Shown here piece after piece: positions 1 to 9,530 of a stretch of DNA of 64,000 bases. Within the stretch, counting starts at the first letter, position 1, and every line of letters begins with the position of its first letter. The stretch is from an uncultured Clostridia bacterium (GTDB taxonomy: Bacteria; Bacillota; Peptococcia; Peptococcales; Peptococcaceae). The translations under genes and the position numbers were made by a program. The notes beneath the pieces are model-generated. The model did no database searches, had not been told where the DNA came from, and saw nothing but the letters and a program-made list of their open reading frames with translations. The stretch lies in NCBI GenBank assembly GCA_944391625.1, contig CALXUG010000006.1, positions 33,780-97,779 of the forward strand. Reading direction: 5' to 3'.

Positions 1-1
1 G

Positions 2-178
2 GTGTTCTATCCGATTACAGCAGTATTTCATGTTTCTGGTTATTATGATGCATCTGTAATACAGATTATATTAAGCGGGATAACTTTGTTGCTCTGCGGC
101 GGAATCGCTGTAATGCTGCTGGTCAGTTTTCAGAAAAAGCACAGCAATGATAACAGAGATGGATTCCGTCATAAATAA
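2..178 (+). CDS. C-terminal end of a membrane protein (partial)
   Basis: An open frame runs in from the left edge and stops at TAA 176-178, leaving 58 residues. It contains one clear hydrophobic segment at about residues 21-43, followed by a short basic, hydrophilic tail (FQKKHSNDNRDGFRHK). That is the look of the last transmembrane helix and cytoplasmic tail of a multi-pass protein such as a transporter. The family cannot be named from this fragment. A strong terminator follows at 251-307, which supports a real gene end here. Confidence 0.5.
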   Translation: MFYPITAVFHVSGYYDASVIQIILSGITLLLCGGIAVMLLVSFQKKHSNDNRDGFRHK

Positions 179-250
179 ATCCGCAGCGGGAATATCAGGA
201 AACGGAATTTTTTACATGACGGCGGCAGTTACTAAAATGATAAGTAAACA

Positions 251-307
251 AAAAACGCTGAAAACCAATAAAAACGTAATGTTTCTCTTGGTTTTCAGCG
301 TTTTTTT
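251..307. terminator. Bidirectional intrinsic terminator
   Basis: Arms AACGCTGAAAACCAA and TTGGTTTTCAGCGTT form a near-perfect stem. It has an A-run on the left and a T-run on the right, so it can end transcription both of the gene entering from the left and of the minus-strand hydrolase on the right. Confidence 0.9.
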
Positions 308-394
308 GATTTCATATAGCTTGCCGGGAAAAATTTTGTTATTTCATTTCAGTTAAAAGACGAGCAAACCTGACCGATACCTCTGACAAAGTGA

Positions 395-1084
395 TCACAG
401 GGTAATGCTTTCTTCCGGCTGCAATACCGGACAAGGGATGCCGTAATTTAACAACTGATTGGAAAAGAAATTGGCGTTTTGTTCAATGACCGGAAAGGTA
501 TTGTAATGCATCGGGATGACCTGTCTGGCATGCAGGGCTCTGGCAGCCAGCATGGCATCTTTGATATCCATGGTAAAGTTTCCGCCGATGGGCAGCAGCG
601 CCAGATCGATGCGGTTGGCATTGCCCAGCAGGGTCATTTCGTGACTGAGACCGGTATCTCCCGCATGATAAATGGTTTTTCCGTCTATCTGCAGCAGGAA
701 ACCGGCCGGATTTCCCAGAGGAATCAACTGTCCTTGGTCTTCGATGGCGGAGCTGTGCAAGGCCGGTGTCATTTTTGCATAACCCCAGTCAAATTGATAA
801 CCGCCGCCAATGTTCATGCCGTGAAAATTGGCAACGCCTTTGCTTTTTAAGTAGGTGATAATTTCCGGATTGCAAACGACAAGACAGTTGGTGCGTTTGG
901 CAATGCTGGCTGTGTCTCCAATATGATCCCAATGTCCGTGGGTTAGCAGGATCACATCGGGGGAAAGGTCGTCAGCTGAAATAGTGGCCTGACTGTTTCC
1001 GGTAAGAAAGGGATCGATTAATAGATGGGTGCCTGATTCTGTAAAAATGGAGAAACAAGCATGTCCGTGAAATTGAAGCTTCAT
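395..1084 (-). CDS. UPF0173 family metal-dependent hydrolase
   Basis: This 229-residue protein has a metallo-beta-lactamase fold and belongs to the UPF0173 (YtkL-like) group of cytoplasmic hydrolases. The zinc-binding HGHWDH motif is at residues 49-54. Later ligand motifs are visible: a His in LHSSAIED, the Asp of HAGDTG and the His of MHYNTFP. The length matches the family, which is usually about 225-230 residues. AGGAGG lies 8 bases before the ATG. The physiological substrate of this family is unknown. A small gene lies 57 bases upstream on the same strand and may be cotranscribed. Confidence 0.88.
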   Translation of the reverse strand: MKLQFHGHACFSIFTESGTHLLIDPFLTGNSQATISADDLSPDVILLTHGHWDHIGDTASIAKRTNCLVVCNPEIITYLKSKGVANFHGMNIGGGYQFDWGYAKMTPALHSSAIEDQGQLIPLGNPAGFLLQIDGKTIYHAGDTGLSHEMTLLGNANRIDLALLPIGGNFTMDIKDAMLAARALHARQVIPMHYNTFPVIEQNANFFSNQLLNYGIPCPVLQPEESITL

Positions 1085-1141
1085 AAGAACAACCTCCTGT
1101 GCTGATATTTTGTTGTTTGTATTTGTTTGAATGGGTAAATG

Positions 1142-1321
1142 TTATTTTTTTACCAGACTATTTAAAGTATTTTGCCATTGCTGAAAAATTTCCTGCTTTC
1201 GCTGCTGTTTTTTTTGCTGAATAAATCGCTCCACAAAAAATAACTGCTGATTATCTAACTGGCTAATCAGTTCTTTGATCGGCAGCACAGCTTCATCCTC
1301 GTAAATTGCTTTAATCTGCAT
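1142..1321 (-). CDS. Small hypothetical protein, possible antitoxin-like N-terminus
   Basis: I start this 59-residue protein at the ATG at 1321 because AAGGAGT lies 8 bases upstream. A longer frame reaching 1381 has no such site. The first residues (MQIKAIYEDEAVLPI) loosely resemble short antitoxins of the DUF104 type, and the rest is a Gln/Lys-rich amphipathic helix. No toxin partner is adjacent, since the downstream neighbour is the UPF0173 hydrolase. The function is unknown and the resemblance is weak. Confidence 0.5.
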   Translation of the reverse strand: MQIKAIYEDEAVLPIKELISQLDNQQLFFVERFIQQKKQQRKQEIFQQWQNTLNSLVKK

Positions 1322-1533
1322 ATTCTCCGACTCCTTTTTGCCTGCAGACTGCATATCTGCTAGATACTGAATTTGAATCATGTTAAGAAATACTTATCAA
1401 AATTACTGTTCTAAGCATACCACAAAGGGATAGGGCAATTCTATGCTTAATTTCTGGAAAGGCGAAAGGGAGCGGGCATAGGGCAGAACAAAATCTGATG
1501 CGCAGTTTTTGCAGCAAAGTTCAGCGAATAAGA

Positions 1534-1588
1534 AACGGCTGCTGCAAAACAGACCAAAAGGAAGTTTTACAGCAGCCGTTGTATTTTT
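1534..1588 (-). terminator. Hairpin terminator after the cyclophilin gene
   Basis: AACGGCTGCTG at 1534 pairs with AGCAGCCGTT ending at 1580, and further pairing extends inward (GCAAAAC/GTTTTAC). Read on the minus strand it directly follows the PPIase stop codon and runs into a T-rich stretch. The plus-strand side has an even better T-run. Confidence 0.7.
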
Positions 1589-2110
1589 TTACATTTTTTT
1601 TGGTTCTGGATATTCTACGCCGAATGTTTCTACAGTCATTTCTGTGATGATTTCCGGTGTTTTTGGTTTATCGCCATAGCTGGTTGGCACTTCGGCGATA
1701 CGGTTTACTTCGTCCATGCCTTCGATTACTTTACCGAAAGCAGCGTACTGACCATCCAGATGAGGCGCATTCTTATGCATGATAAAGAACTGGCTGCCGG
1801 CAGAATCCGGGTGCATGGAGCGAGCCATGGAAATAACCCCTGGTTCATGTTTCAGTTCATTTTTGAAACGGTTCTGATTGAATTCACCTTTGATGGAGTA
1901 GCCTGGACCACCCATGCCGTTGCCGTTTGGACAACCGCCCTGAATCATAAAGCCAAAAATAACCCGATGGAAGGTCAGATTATTGTAGAAGCCTTTGTTC
2001 ACCAAAGAGATAAAGTTATTTACCGTATTTGGGGCAACTTCCGGATATAATTCGATTTTTACAGAGTTGCCGCTGTTCATTTTCATTGTCACGATTGGAT
2101 TTTGTGCCAT
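1589..2110 (-). CDS. Cyclophilin-type peptidyl-prolyl cis-trans isomerase
   Basis: This 173-residue single-domain cyclophilin catalyses proline isomerisation during protein folding. Family signatures are visible in order: NFISLVNKGFYNNLTFHRVIFGFMIQGG with the catalytic Arg of FHR, then SMARSMHPDSAGSQFFI, then LDGQYAAFGKVIEGM. There is no signal peptide, so it is cytoplasmic. The frame stays open to 2272, but the ATG at 2110 has GGAGG 10 bases upstream and begins the conserved part. The extra 54 residues of the longer frame are AT-rich leader translated by chance. It looks monocistronic, with a promoter at 2153-2180 and a terminator downstream. Confidence 0.93.
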   Translation of the reverse strand: MAQNPIVTMKMNSGNSVKIELYPEVAPNTVNNFISLVNKGFYNNLTFHRVIFGFMIQGGCPNGNGMGGPGYSIKGEFNQNRFKNELKHEPGVISMARSMHPDSAGSQFFIMHKNAPHLDGQYAAFGKVIEGMDEVNRIAEVPTSYGDKPKTPEIITEMTVETFGVEYPEPKKM

Positions 2111-2152
2111 GATTTCATTCCTCCAAAAATTATATGTTTTGATAATATAGTT

Positions 2153-2180
2153 ATCATACCATAGAATAAAGTTTTTGCAA
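2153..2180 (-). promoter_or_regulatory. Promoter of the cyclophilin gene
   Basis: On the minus strand TTGCAA (2175-2180) and TATGAT (2153-2158) are separated by 16 bp. They lie about 45 bases before the start codon. Confidence 0.55.
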
Positions 2181-2367
2181 AATAAAAAATTTCTTGTAGA
2201 TAAGATTAAATTTTTGAAAAAATACTTTATTTCACAAAAATAATGAAAAAATCCCCTTAAAAGGGCAGACAAATCTACAAATAATGTGCTAAAATATTAA
2301 AATAATTATGAAAACGATATACAAAATAATTTTTGTTTTTAGCTTTTCAGAATGGTGAGGTGAATTT

Positions 2368-3516
2368 GTGCGCAAACATAAATTTCTGGCAGGAATCTTA
2401 TTGACAGCATGGAGTGTTTCTGCGCTGCCTGCCGCAGTATATGCGGAGGATACGGCATTGCAGTTGATTATTAACAATCAATTGTATTTGCCGACAGAAG
2501 AACAGGCAGGGCCTGCTTTGGTGAATGAGCGTGTGTATGTACCGCTGCGATTGGTAGGTGAATCGCTGGGGCATCAGGTACAATGGCTGCCATCTCAGCG
2601 GCGGGTTGCAATTTGGACTGAAGAATCTGCTCATGTGGTCGAGGAAGATTCCGGTGAAGCAGCGGCAGAGGATGTGCCCATTACCATTACTGTGGATGAT
2701 ACCCTTTTGTCTGCCGATGCAGATACGGGACAGCCCTATATTGCAGCAGAAGGACACACAATGGTGCCGCTGCGGCTGGTTGGCGAGGCGCTGGACTGCG
2801 ATGTGCAGTGGCAGGATGGCGTAGTGATTGTATCCCAGCGGCCTGCGGAAGTGGTTGTGCCGCCGGATAATACCGGGGGAACCCAGGAAGATGCTGAGGC
2901 GCATCGGTATGATAGCTTAACCATTCAAGGAAAGCATATTGCCACTGCAGAGCAGCTGAATGCTTATTTAGAACGGAAAGAACCGGATATACGGGCCATG
3001 ATGGAACGCAATTATCCAGATATTGGTTTTACGCCGTTTCCGGAAGGAATTGCGGAATTATATATTTCAATTGGTGAAAAATATAATATCCGTGGGGATT
3101 TAGCGTTTGCACAGGCTTTGAAAGAAACTGGTTATTTTCAGTTTTATGGCAGTGTGAAGTCATTTCAAAATAATTTTTGCGGATTAGGCGCTTCCGGTGT
3201 GGAAAATACCGGAGAAGAGGCACTGAACGGTGTAGACCCGACCAGAGTGTATTCCATTCCCAAACTGCACGGATTGACTTATTTGACCGTTGCAGACGGC
3301 GTAGAAGCCCATATCCAGCATTTGTATGCCTATACTTCAGAAGAAGAATTGCCGGAGGGCTGTGAATTGCTGGATCCCAGATTTCATTATGTAAAGCGCG
3401 GGGTTGCAAAAACCTGGTTGGATTTGGACGGCCGTTGGGCAATTCCCGGTGTTGGTTATGGTGAGAGTATTATCAGGGATTATTGGATGCCGGCGCTGCC
3501 GGATGCCAATTCATAA
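2368..3516 (+). CDS. Secreted copper-amine-oxidase-N-domain / glucosaminidase protein
   Basis: A 382-residue exported protein starting at GTG after GGTGAGG. Residues 1-26 form a signal peptide ending in AVYAED. Two copies of the copper-amine-oxidase N-terminal-like domain follow, each with the LVNERVYVPLRLVGE / AEGHTMVPLRLVGE signature, at about residues 30-90 and 105-160. After an acidic linker, residues about 215-380 form an endo-beta-N-acetylglucosaminidase (lysozyme-like) domain with the conserved AQALKETGYFQFYG segment. The predicted role is trimming of cell-wall peptidoglycan, with the repeats as likely wall-binding modules. It lies 35 bases upstream of xpt and may be cotranscribed, although the functions are unrelated. 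Confidence 0.85.
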   Translation: MRKHKFLAGILLTAWSVSALPAAVYAEDTALQLIINNQLYLPTEEQAGPALVNERVYVPLRLVGESLGHQVQWLPSQRRVAIWTEESAHVVEEDSGEAAAEDVPITITVDDTLLSADADTGQPYIAAEGHTMVPLRLVGEALDCDVQWQDGVVIVSQRPAEVVVPPDNTGGTQEDAEAHRYDSLTIQGKHIATAEQLNAYLERKEPDIRAMMERNYPDIGFTPFPEGIAELYISIGEKYNIRGDLAFAQALKETGYFQFYGSVKSFQNNFCGLGASGVENTGEEALNGVDPTRVYSIPKLHGLTYLTVADGVEAHIQHLYAYTSEEELPEGCELLDPRFHYVKRGVAKTWLDLDGRWAIPGVGYGESIIRDYWMPALPDANS

Positions 3517-3551
3517 AAGAAACAATGAACTATGAGGAGTAAGAGCGTATT

Positions 3552-4127
3552 ATGGAACTGTTAAAAAAACGGATATTACAAGATGGGGTTGCCATGGGCA
3601 ATCACGTGCTGAAAGTAGACAGCTTTTTAAATCATCAGATTGATGTGGAGTTGTTCAATGAAATAGGCAGAGAGTTCCAGCGGCGTTTTGCTGGGCAGAC
3701 AATTACTAAAATTCTTACAGTGGAAGCTTCCGGCATTGCGGTAGCCTGTATCGCAGCGCAATATTTTCAGCATGTACCGGTTGTGTTTGCCAAAAAACAA
3801 GAAGCCAGCAATCTGTCTGATCAGGTTTACGCCAGTAATGTATTTTCTTTTACTAAAAATAAGAATTATGTGATACGGGTAGATAAAAAATATTTGTCTG
3901 CCACAGATACAGTTTTAATTATTGATGATTTCCTGGCCAACGGCAATGCAGCTTTGGGATTGATTGATCTGGTAAACCAGGCCGGCGCTCAGGTAGCCGG
4001 TGTTGGCATTGTCATTGAAAAAGGATTTCAAAGCGGCCGTCAGCTGTTGGAAGAGCGGGGGTATCGCGTAGAATCCCTGGCAATTGTGAAAGAAATTAAA
4101 GATGGCACAGTAATTCTGTCGGATTAG
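3552..4127 (+). CDS. xpt: Xanthine phosphoribosyltransferase
   Basis: Xpt converts xanthine and PRPP to XMP in purine salvage. The 191-residue length matches Bacillus Xpt. The PRPP-binding loop is seen as TVLIIDDFLANGNAALG at about residues 118-134, and the N-terminal MELLKKRILQDG is typical of the family. GAGGAGT precedes the ATG. There is no purine riboswitch in the 35-base gap upstream. Placement directly ahead of the de novo operon groups salvage with synthesis, but purE has its own promoter. Confidence 0.93.
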   Translation: MELLKKRILQDGVAMGNHVLKVDSFLNHQIDVELFNEIGREFQRRFAGQTITKILTVEASGIAVACIAAQYFQHVPVVFAKKQEASNLSDQVYASNVFSFTKNKNYVIRVDKKYLSATDTVLIIDDFLANGNAALGLIDLVNQAGAQVAGVGIVIEKGFQSGRQLLEERGYRVESLAIVKEIKDGTVILSD

Positions 4128-4128
4128 G

Positions 4129-4157
4129 TTGTACAGGAAGATATTTTATTATATAAT
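4129..4157 (+). promoter_or_regulatory. Promoter of the pur operon
   Basis: TTGTAC (4129-4134) and TATAAT (4152-4157) are separated by exactly 17 bp, beginning right after the xpt stop codon. The predicted leader is only about 45 bases, too short for a guanine riboswitch, and I see no purine aptamer in it. Confidence 0.75.
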
Positions 4158-4213
4158 GTTATTTTCCGACATAGAAAAATCAAAGAAACGGATCAGAGAA
4201 CAGGAGGAGAATG

Positions 4214-4714
4214 ATGAGTGAACCAAAAGTAGGAATTGTAATGGGCAGTGATTCTGACCTGAAAATTATGCAGGATGCAGTAAAAATCCTGAGAGAGTTT
4301 GGTATTGAAAGTGAACTGGTTGTGGCTTCTGCCCACCGTACACCCTATAAAGCATTGCAGTATGCCGAGACCGCAGAAGAACGGGGTCTGGAAGTAATTA
4401 TTGCCGGCGCCGGCGCTGCCGCCCATCTTGGCGGTGTACTGGCAGCTGTTACGACCTTGCCGGTGATTGGTGTTCCCATCAATGCCACTGCTCTGCAGGG
4501 GGTAGATGCTTTGTATGCTATGGTGCAGATGCCGTCGGGAATTCCAGTTGCTACAGTAGCCATTAACGGTGCAAAAAATGCCGGGATCTTGGCTGCGCAG
4601 ATTTTAGCAGGACAAAATCCAGAACTGCGCCAGAAACTGAAAGCTTATAAGGAAACCATGGCCCGGCAGGTAGAAGAAAAAAACAAACGGGTACAGGAAG
4701 CAGTTATTGAGTAA
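4214..4714 (+). CDS. purE: N5-carboxyaminoimidazole ribonucleotide mutase
   Basis: Class I PurE moves the carboxyl group of N5-CAIR to give CAIR in IMP synthesis. The N-terminus has the GIVMGSDSDLKIM phosphate-binding motif, then VASAHRTP and GAGAAAHLGGVLAA, all diagnostic. Two ATGs lie in tandem at 4211 and 4214. AGGAGG ends at 4207, so the second gives the better 6-base spacing. It is the first gene of the pur operon. No purK is present in the window. Confidence 0.95.
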   Translation: MSEPKVGIVMGSDSDLKIMQDAVKILREFGIESELVVASAHRTPYKALQYAETAEERGLEVIIAGAGAAAHLGGVLAAVTTLPVIGVPINATALQGVDALYAMVQMPSGIPVATVAINGAKNAGILAAQILAGQNPELRQKLKAYKETMARQVEEKNKRVQEAVIE

Positions 4715-4776
4715 TACTGTGATTTTTGCAGTTTGCTATATAAAATAAAATATGGTTGGGAAGGAAGTTGTGTGCA

Positions 4777-6072
4777 ATGATTGAGCGATATACGCTGCCT
4801 GAAATGGCTAATATCTGGTCTCAAGAAAACAAATTAAGAATTATGCTGGAGGTTGAGGTGCTGGCTTGTGAAGGGATGGCAGCCATTGGGCAGATTCCTG
4901 CAGAAGCGGCAAAGAATATCCGTGAAAAAGCAGATTTTAATGTTGACAGAGTAAACGAAATTGAGCAGACGACCCGTCATGATGTAATTGCCTTTTTATC
5001 CTGCGTTGCCGAATATATCGGCGAGGATGCCAAGTACATGCATGCTGGTATGACGTCTTCTGATGTTTTGGATACTGCACTGGCTGTACAGATGAAACAG
5101 GCCGGTGAACTGATTTTAAAACAGCTGCGCATATTTGCGGAAATTCTGAAAGAAAAAGCAATTCAGTATAAAGACACACTGTGTATCGGCCGAACCCATG
5201 CCGTACACGCCGAACCGATTACATTCGGGCTGAAAGTGGCTGTCTGGTATGAAGAAACTCTGCGCAATATTCAGCGGATGGAACATGCCATAGAAACCAT
5301 CAGCTATGGGCAAATTTCCGGCGCTGTGGGTACGTTCGCCAATATTGATCCTCGGATTGAAGAGTATGTTTGCGAGCATTTGGGCTTAAAGCCGGAGTTG
5401 GTTTCCACACAGGTTGTTTCCCGCGATCATTATAATGAATATATGACAACACTGGCCATTGTGGCTACTTCATTGGAAAAATTCATGACAGAAATTCGGA
5501 ATCTGCAGAGAACCGAAATTTTTGAGGTAATGGAAGAATTCAAAAAAGGGCAGAAAGGTTCCTCCGCTATGCCCCATAAACGCAATCCGATGACTTGTGA
5601 GAGAATCTGCGGTCTGGCTCGTGTTATTCGCGGCAATGTGATTCCTGCCTTTGAAAACTCTGTTTTGTGGCATGAACGGGATTTGGCTCATTCTTCTGTA
5701 GAACGGGTCATTATTCCTGACAGCACAACGCTGTTGTATTACATTTTAAAATTGGCTACCGGAGTAGTAAAAAATATGGAAGTGCATGAAGAGCAGATGA
5801 TGGCCAATGTAGAAAAAACACTGGGTCTGGTATTCTCTCAACGGCTGATGCTGACAGTAGTTGGCAAAGGGGTTCCGAGAGATACTGCATATCCATGGGT
5901 ACAGGCCAATGCGTTGCGCGCCTGGGATACCAAAACACCGTTCAAGGAATTGGTATTGCAGGATGAAAATATTATGCAATATGTAACCAAAGAAGAGCTG
6001 GATGAAATTTTTGATTACAGTTATCATACAAAAAATGTGGATTACATTTTTAAACGCTGCGGTTTACTATAA
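4777..6072 (+). CDS. purB: Adenylosuccinate lyase
   Basis: PurB makes two cuts that release fumarate: SAICAR to AICAR and adenylosuccinate to AMP. The N-terminus MIERYTLPEM is the standard Bacillota PurB start and fixes the ATG at 4777, seven codons inside the longer frame. The signature loop GSSAMPHKRNP (with KGQK before it) carries the flexible catalytic Ser, and TSSDVLDTA plus GRTHAVHAEP provide other active-site residues. The length, 431 residues, is normal. It lies 62 bases after purE. Confidence 0.95.
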   Translation: MIERYTLPEMANIWSQENKLRIMLEVEVLACEGMAAIGQIPAEAAKNIREKADFNVDRVNEIEQTTRHDVIAFLSCVAEYIGEDAKYMHAGMTSSDVLDTALAVQMKQAGELILKQLRIFAEILKEKAIQYKDTLCIGRTHAVHAEPITFGLKVAVWYEETLRNIQRMEHAIETISYGQISGAVGTFANIDPRIEEYVCEHLGLKPELVSTQVVSRDHYNEYMTTLAIVATSLEKFMTEIRNLQRTEIFEVMEEFKKGQKGSSAMPHKRNPMTCERICGLARVIRGNVIPAFENSVLWHERDLAHSSVERVIIPDSTTLLYYILKLATGVVKNMEVHEEQMMANVEKTLGLVFSQRLMLTVVGKGVPRDTAYPWVQANALRAWDTKTPFKELVLQDENIMQYVTKEELDEIFDYSYHTKNVDYIFKRCGLL

Positions 6073-6144
6073 TTTACTTTTTTCTTTAATAAATTTATTT
6101 GGGAAGTTCGCTATAAAAAATTTATCATCGGGAGAGAAAAGAAA

Positions 6145-6867
6145 ATGAAAGTATTAGAACAATTATACGAAGGCAAAGCTAAAAAGGTATTTAAAACAGA
6201 TGATGATTCGCTCTATTTGATTCGTTATAAAGATGACGCCACTGCTTTTAATGGTGCCAAAAAAGGAAGCATTACCGATAAGGGCATTATGAATAATGCG
6301 ATTACAACTTTGTTGTTTGAAGCGTTAGGGCAGGCCGGTGTTGCACATCATTTGGTGCAAAAGTTGAACGAGAGGGAGCAATTGGTGCAAGCAGTGCAGA
6401 TTATTCCGCTGGAAGTAATTGTTCGTAATATAGCTGCAGGTTCTTTTGCAAAACGCTATGGGATAGAGGAAGGTACCTCCTTAAAGAAACCTACTCTGGA
6501 GTTTTGTTATAAAAACGACAATCTGGGTGACCCAATGTTAAATGAAAGTCATGTTGTAGCTTTGGGGTTAGCCACAGAAGAAGATATTAAATTTATCTCA
6601 GCACAGGCTTTGAAAATCAATGAACTATTGAAAAAGATTTTTCTGGACTGTGGTCTGATTTTAGTAGATTTCAAGATCGAATTTGGCAGAGATGCTTCCG
6701 GCAAGATACTTTTGGCTGACGAAATTTCGCCGGACTGTTGCCGTCTGTGGGATGCAGTTACCAATGAAAAAATGGATAAAGACCGTTTCAGACGGGATTT
6801 GGGTAATGTAGAAGAAGCGTATCAGATTGTATTGAAACGATTAGAAGAACAGTTATCTAAAAACTAG
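6145..6867 (+). CDS. purC: SAICAR synthetase
   Basis: PurC ligates aspartate to CAIR using ATP. The 240-residue protein shows YEGKAKKVF at the N-terminus (ATP-binding loop), [17 protein letters not shown], and the signature [11 protein letters not shown] followed by [21 protein letters not shown] precedes the ATG. The distance to purF is 13 bases, so the genes are translated from one mRNA. Confidence 0.96.
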   Translation: MKVLEQLYEGKAKKVFKTDDDSLYLIRYKDDATAFNGAKKGSITDKGIMNNAITTLLFEALGQAGVAHHLVQKLNEREQLVQAVQIIPLEVIVRNIAAGSFAKRYGIEEGTSLKKPTLEFCYKNDNLGDPMLNESHVVALGLATEEDIKFISAQALKINELLKKIFLDCGLILVDFKIEFGRDASGKILLADEISPDCCRLWDAVTNEKMDKDRFRRDLGNVEEAYQIVLKRLEEQLSKN

Positions 6868-6880
6868 GAGGAACATAACA

Positions 6881-8293
6881 GTGTTTGATGATAGATTGGA
6901 AAAAGTCAATGATGAATGTGGTGTTTTTGGTATTTATGCACCAGGCCGTTCTGTTGCAGAATTAATTTATCTGGGTTTGTTTTCTTTGCAGCACAGAGGA
7001 CAGGAAGGCTGCGGGATCGCAGTTAGTGAAGGAAACTTTATTAATCATTATAAAAATCTGGGCATGGTTACTGATGTATTTACACAGCATACGCTGGGTA
7101 CTTTGGAAGGCTATCTTGGAATTGGACATGTGCGTTATTCTACCAGCGGTCAGTCCAAAACGCAGCAGAACACCCAACCAATTGTAGCCCGTTATCAACA
7201 CGGACAGATTGCTTTGGCACACAACGGCAGTCTGACCAATGCGGCAGAGTTGCGCAATCATTTGATGGAACGGGGTTCCTTATTTCATACTACCATTGAC
7301 TCCGAACAGATTGTAGGGTTGATTGCCAGCCATGGGCAGGATGATATGGAACAGGCTATGCTGAAAGCTATGATTGATTTAAAAGGCTCTTATTCTCTGG
7401 TGATTATGACAGAAAATAAATTATACGCAGTACGTGATCCTTATGGCAATCGTCCTTTGTGTTTGGGGAAATTTGGCGAAAACGGTTATGTGGTTGCATC
7501 TGAATCCTGTGCATTAGATGCCATCGGCGCTACCTTCCTGCGGGATGTGGAGCCGGGTGAAATCGTCACAATTGACGAAGATGGGCTGCATTCTACCAAA
7601 TTATTTAACCATGCGCAAAATGCATTGTGTATTTTTGAATTTATCTATATTGCCCGTCCGGATAGCAACATTGACGGTATTAATGTTAATAAGGCTCGTC
7701 GTTTGATGGGACGGGAGCTGGCCAAAGAAGCGCCATTGGATGTGGATGTGGTGATTTCCGTTCCTGATTCGGGAACGACTGCGGCAATTGGTTATGCCGA
7801 AGAAAGCGGGATTCCATTTACCCAAGGCATTCTGAAAAATCGTTATACAGGACGCAGCTTTATTCAGCCAACTCAGGAAATGCGGGAACAAATGGTGAAA
7901 CTAAAGCTGAACCCAATTCGTGATGCACTGGAAGGAAAACGGATTGCTGTTGTGGATGACTCTATTGTGCGTGGTACAACCAGCCGTAAGTTAGTAAAAT
8001 TATTGCGGGAATATGGCGCAAAAGAAGTACACATGCTGATCAGTGCGCCTCCGGTTAAATATCCATGTTTCTATGGGGTTGATACAGGAAATCCTGAAGA
8101 ATTAATTGCCTCCAAAATGGATGTGGAACAGATTTGTGAATACATTGGTGCTGACAGCTTGCATTATCTGAGCATGGAAGGTATTTTAAAAGCTGTAGAA
8201 TGGAGTGGATGCGGATTCTGTACCGCTTGTCTGAATGGTGCATATCCGATGGGGATTCCAAATTATAATAATGTAAAAGAAGCTTTAGAATAA
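6881..8293 (+). CDS. purF: Amidophosphoribosyltransferase
   Basis: PurF makes 5-phosphoribosylamine from PRPP and glutamine, the committed step. It starts at GTG after AGGAGG. The glutaminase nucleophile is Cys13 in NDECGVFGI, so a 12-residue propeptide must be removed, as in Bacillus PurF. The PRPP loop is RIAVVDDSIVRGTTSR. Cysteines that can bind the oxygen-sensitive [4Fe-4S] cluster are seen in PPVKYPCFYG and in GCGFCTACLNG. The length of 470 residues is typical. Confidence 0.96.
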   Translation: MFDDRLEKVNDECGVFGIYAPGRSVAELIYLGLFSLQHRGQEGCGIAVSEGNFINHYKNLGMVTDVFTQHTLGTLEGYLGIGHVRYSTSGQSKTQQNTQPIVARYQHGQIALAHNGSLTNAAELRNHLMERGSLFHTTIDSEQIVGLIASHGQDDMEQAMLKAMIDLKGSYSLVIMTENKLYAVRDPYGNRPLCLGKFGENGYVVASESCALDAIGATFLRDVEPGEIVTIDEDGLHSTKLFNHAQNALCIFEFIYIARPDSNIDGINVNKARRLMGRELAKEAPLDVDVVISVPDSGTTAAIGYAEESGIPFTQGILKNRYTGRSFIQPTQEMREQMVKLKLNPIRDALEGKRIAVVDDSIVRGTTSRKLVKLLREYGAKEVHMLISAPPVKYPCFYGVDTGNPEELIASKMDVEQICEYIGADSLHYLSMEGILKAVEWSGCGFCTACLNGAYPMGIPNYNNVKEALE

Positions 8294-8308
8294 AAGGAGA
8301 TGAAAAAA

Positions 8309-9361
8309 ATGGCAGAGCAGAGTATGACTTACAGCGGCGCAGGTGTAGATATCACCAAAGGCAACCAGGCTGTAGAATTGATGAAGCCATTGGTAAAATC
8401 TACATTCCGAAAAGAGGTTGCAACCGATTTAGGCGGATTTGGCGGATTGTTTGCGATTGATAAAGATAAATATGAAGAACCGATTTTGGTTTCTGGTACT
8501 GACGGAGTTGGTACAAAATTAAAAATTGCCTTTGAAATGGACAAACATGATACCATTGGGATTGATGCTGTTGCTATGTGCGTAAACGATGTGCTGGTAA
8601 ATGGTGCTGAACCATTATTCTTCTTGGACTATCTGGCTGTGGGCAAATGTGAGCCAGAGCAGGTGGCTGCGGTGGTTTCCGGTGTGGCAGAGGGCTGCCG
8701 TCAGGCAGGCTGCGCATTGATTGGCGGCGAAACAGCGGAAATGCCAGGATTCTATCCAGTAGGCGAATATGACGTAGCTGGTTTTACCGTTGGGATTGTA
8801 GATAAAAAGAAAATTATTGACGGCAGTAAAATCTGTGCTGGTGATGTGGTATTGGGCTTACCATCCACTGGTGTACACAGCAATGGATTTTCTCTGGCTC
8901 GTAAAGTATTGCTGGAGCATGCCGGCTTGAAAATGGATGAAGAAGTTGCAGAACTGCAGGCAAAATTGGGTGATGTCATTCTGACCCCGACTAAAATTTA
9001 TGTAAAAACCATTCTGGAACTGTTGGAACAGGCTGAAATCAAAGGTATGGCGCATATCACCGGCGGCGGTTTGTTGGAAAACGTACCACGCGTACTGCCA
9101 GACAATTGTCAGGTTCATATTGATAGTACAACGTGGCCTGCATTGCCAATTTTCCAGTTGATTCAGGAAAAAGGCAATGTAGAAAAGCGTGAAATGTTCC
9201 GTACTTTTAATATGGGTATCGGCTATGTATTGATTTGCGATGCTGCCAATGCAGAAAAAGTAAAAGCGGCTTGCACTAATATGAATGAAGCTGTATATGA
9301 AATCGGAACTGTCGTAGCTGGTGAGAAAAAAGTGGTGATTGACCAGACTTGCCAGCTGTAA
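8309..9361 (+). CDS. purM: Phosphoribosylformylglycinamidine cyclo-ligase (AIR synthetase)
   Basis: PurM closes the imidazole ring using ATP. The N-terminus [22 protein letters not shown] is characteristic, then [15 protein letters not shown] and [15 protein letters not shown]. The frame opens at 8300, but AGGAG abuts that ATG. The ATG at 8309 has a 9-base spacing and is preferred, giving 350 residues. The gene is followed by a 208-base structured gap before purN, unlike the short gaps elsewhere in the operon. Confidence 0.95.
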   Translation: MAEQSMTYSGAGVDITKGNQAVELMKPLVKSTFRKEVATDLGGFGGLFAIDKDKYEEPILVSGTDGVGTKLKIAFEMDKHDTIGIDAVAMCVNDVLVNGAEPLFFLDYLAVGKCEPEQVAAVVSGVAEGCRQAGCALIGGETAEMPGFYPVGEYDVAGFTVGIVDKKKIIDGSKICAGDVVLGLPSTGVHSNGFSLARKVLLEHAGLKMDEEVAELQAKLGDVILTPTKIYVKTILELLEQAEIKGMAHITGGGLLENVPRVLPDNCQVHIDSTTWPALPIFQLIQEKGNVEKREMFRTFNMGIGYVLICDAANAEKVKAACTNMNEAVYEIGTVVAGEKKVVIDQTCQL

Positions 9362-9381
9362 GTGATATTGGATATATAGGA

Positions 9382-9530
9382 GGCTGCTGTAATCAAGAAG
9401 TCAAATGCTGAATTTTGGCAAATAATGCTCTGCAGCAGCCATTTATGCAAGATAGGCATATCAATACCGATTTATATGTGCTGAAGGGTACTGATATGCA
9501 AGAATCTGCACTGCAGATTCTTTTCTTGTT
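9382..9530 (+). ncRNA. Structured intercistronic RNA between purM and purN ending in an intrinsic terminator
   Basis: Three consecutive stems fill this gap. GGCTGCTG (9382-9389) can pair with CAGCAGCC (9433-9440). GCATATCAATACC (9456-9468) pairs with GGTACTGATATGC (9487-9499) with a single A-C mismatch. The next base begins a perfect AAGAATCTGC / GCAGATTCTT hairpin (9500-9522), followed by TTCTTGTTT. The last hairpin is a plausible terminator inside an operon, so the element may attenuate or process the distal pur genes. No known riboswitch class is recognised. Confidence 0.5.

Noticed and set aside
3517..4213. Purine riboswitch upstream of xpt or purE
   Set aside because: The gaps are 35 and 86 bases and hold no purine aptamer core; only a sigma-A-type promoter is seen.
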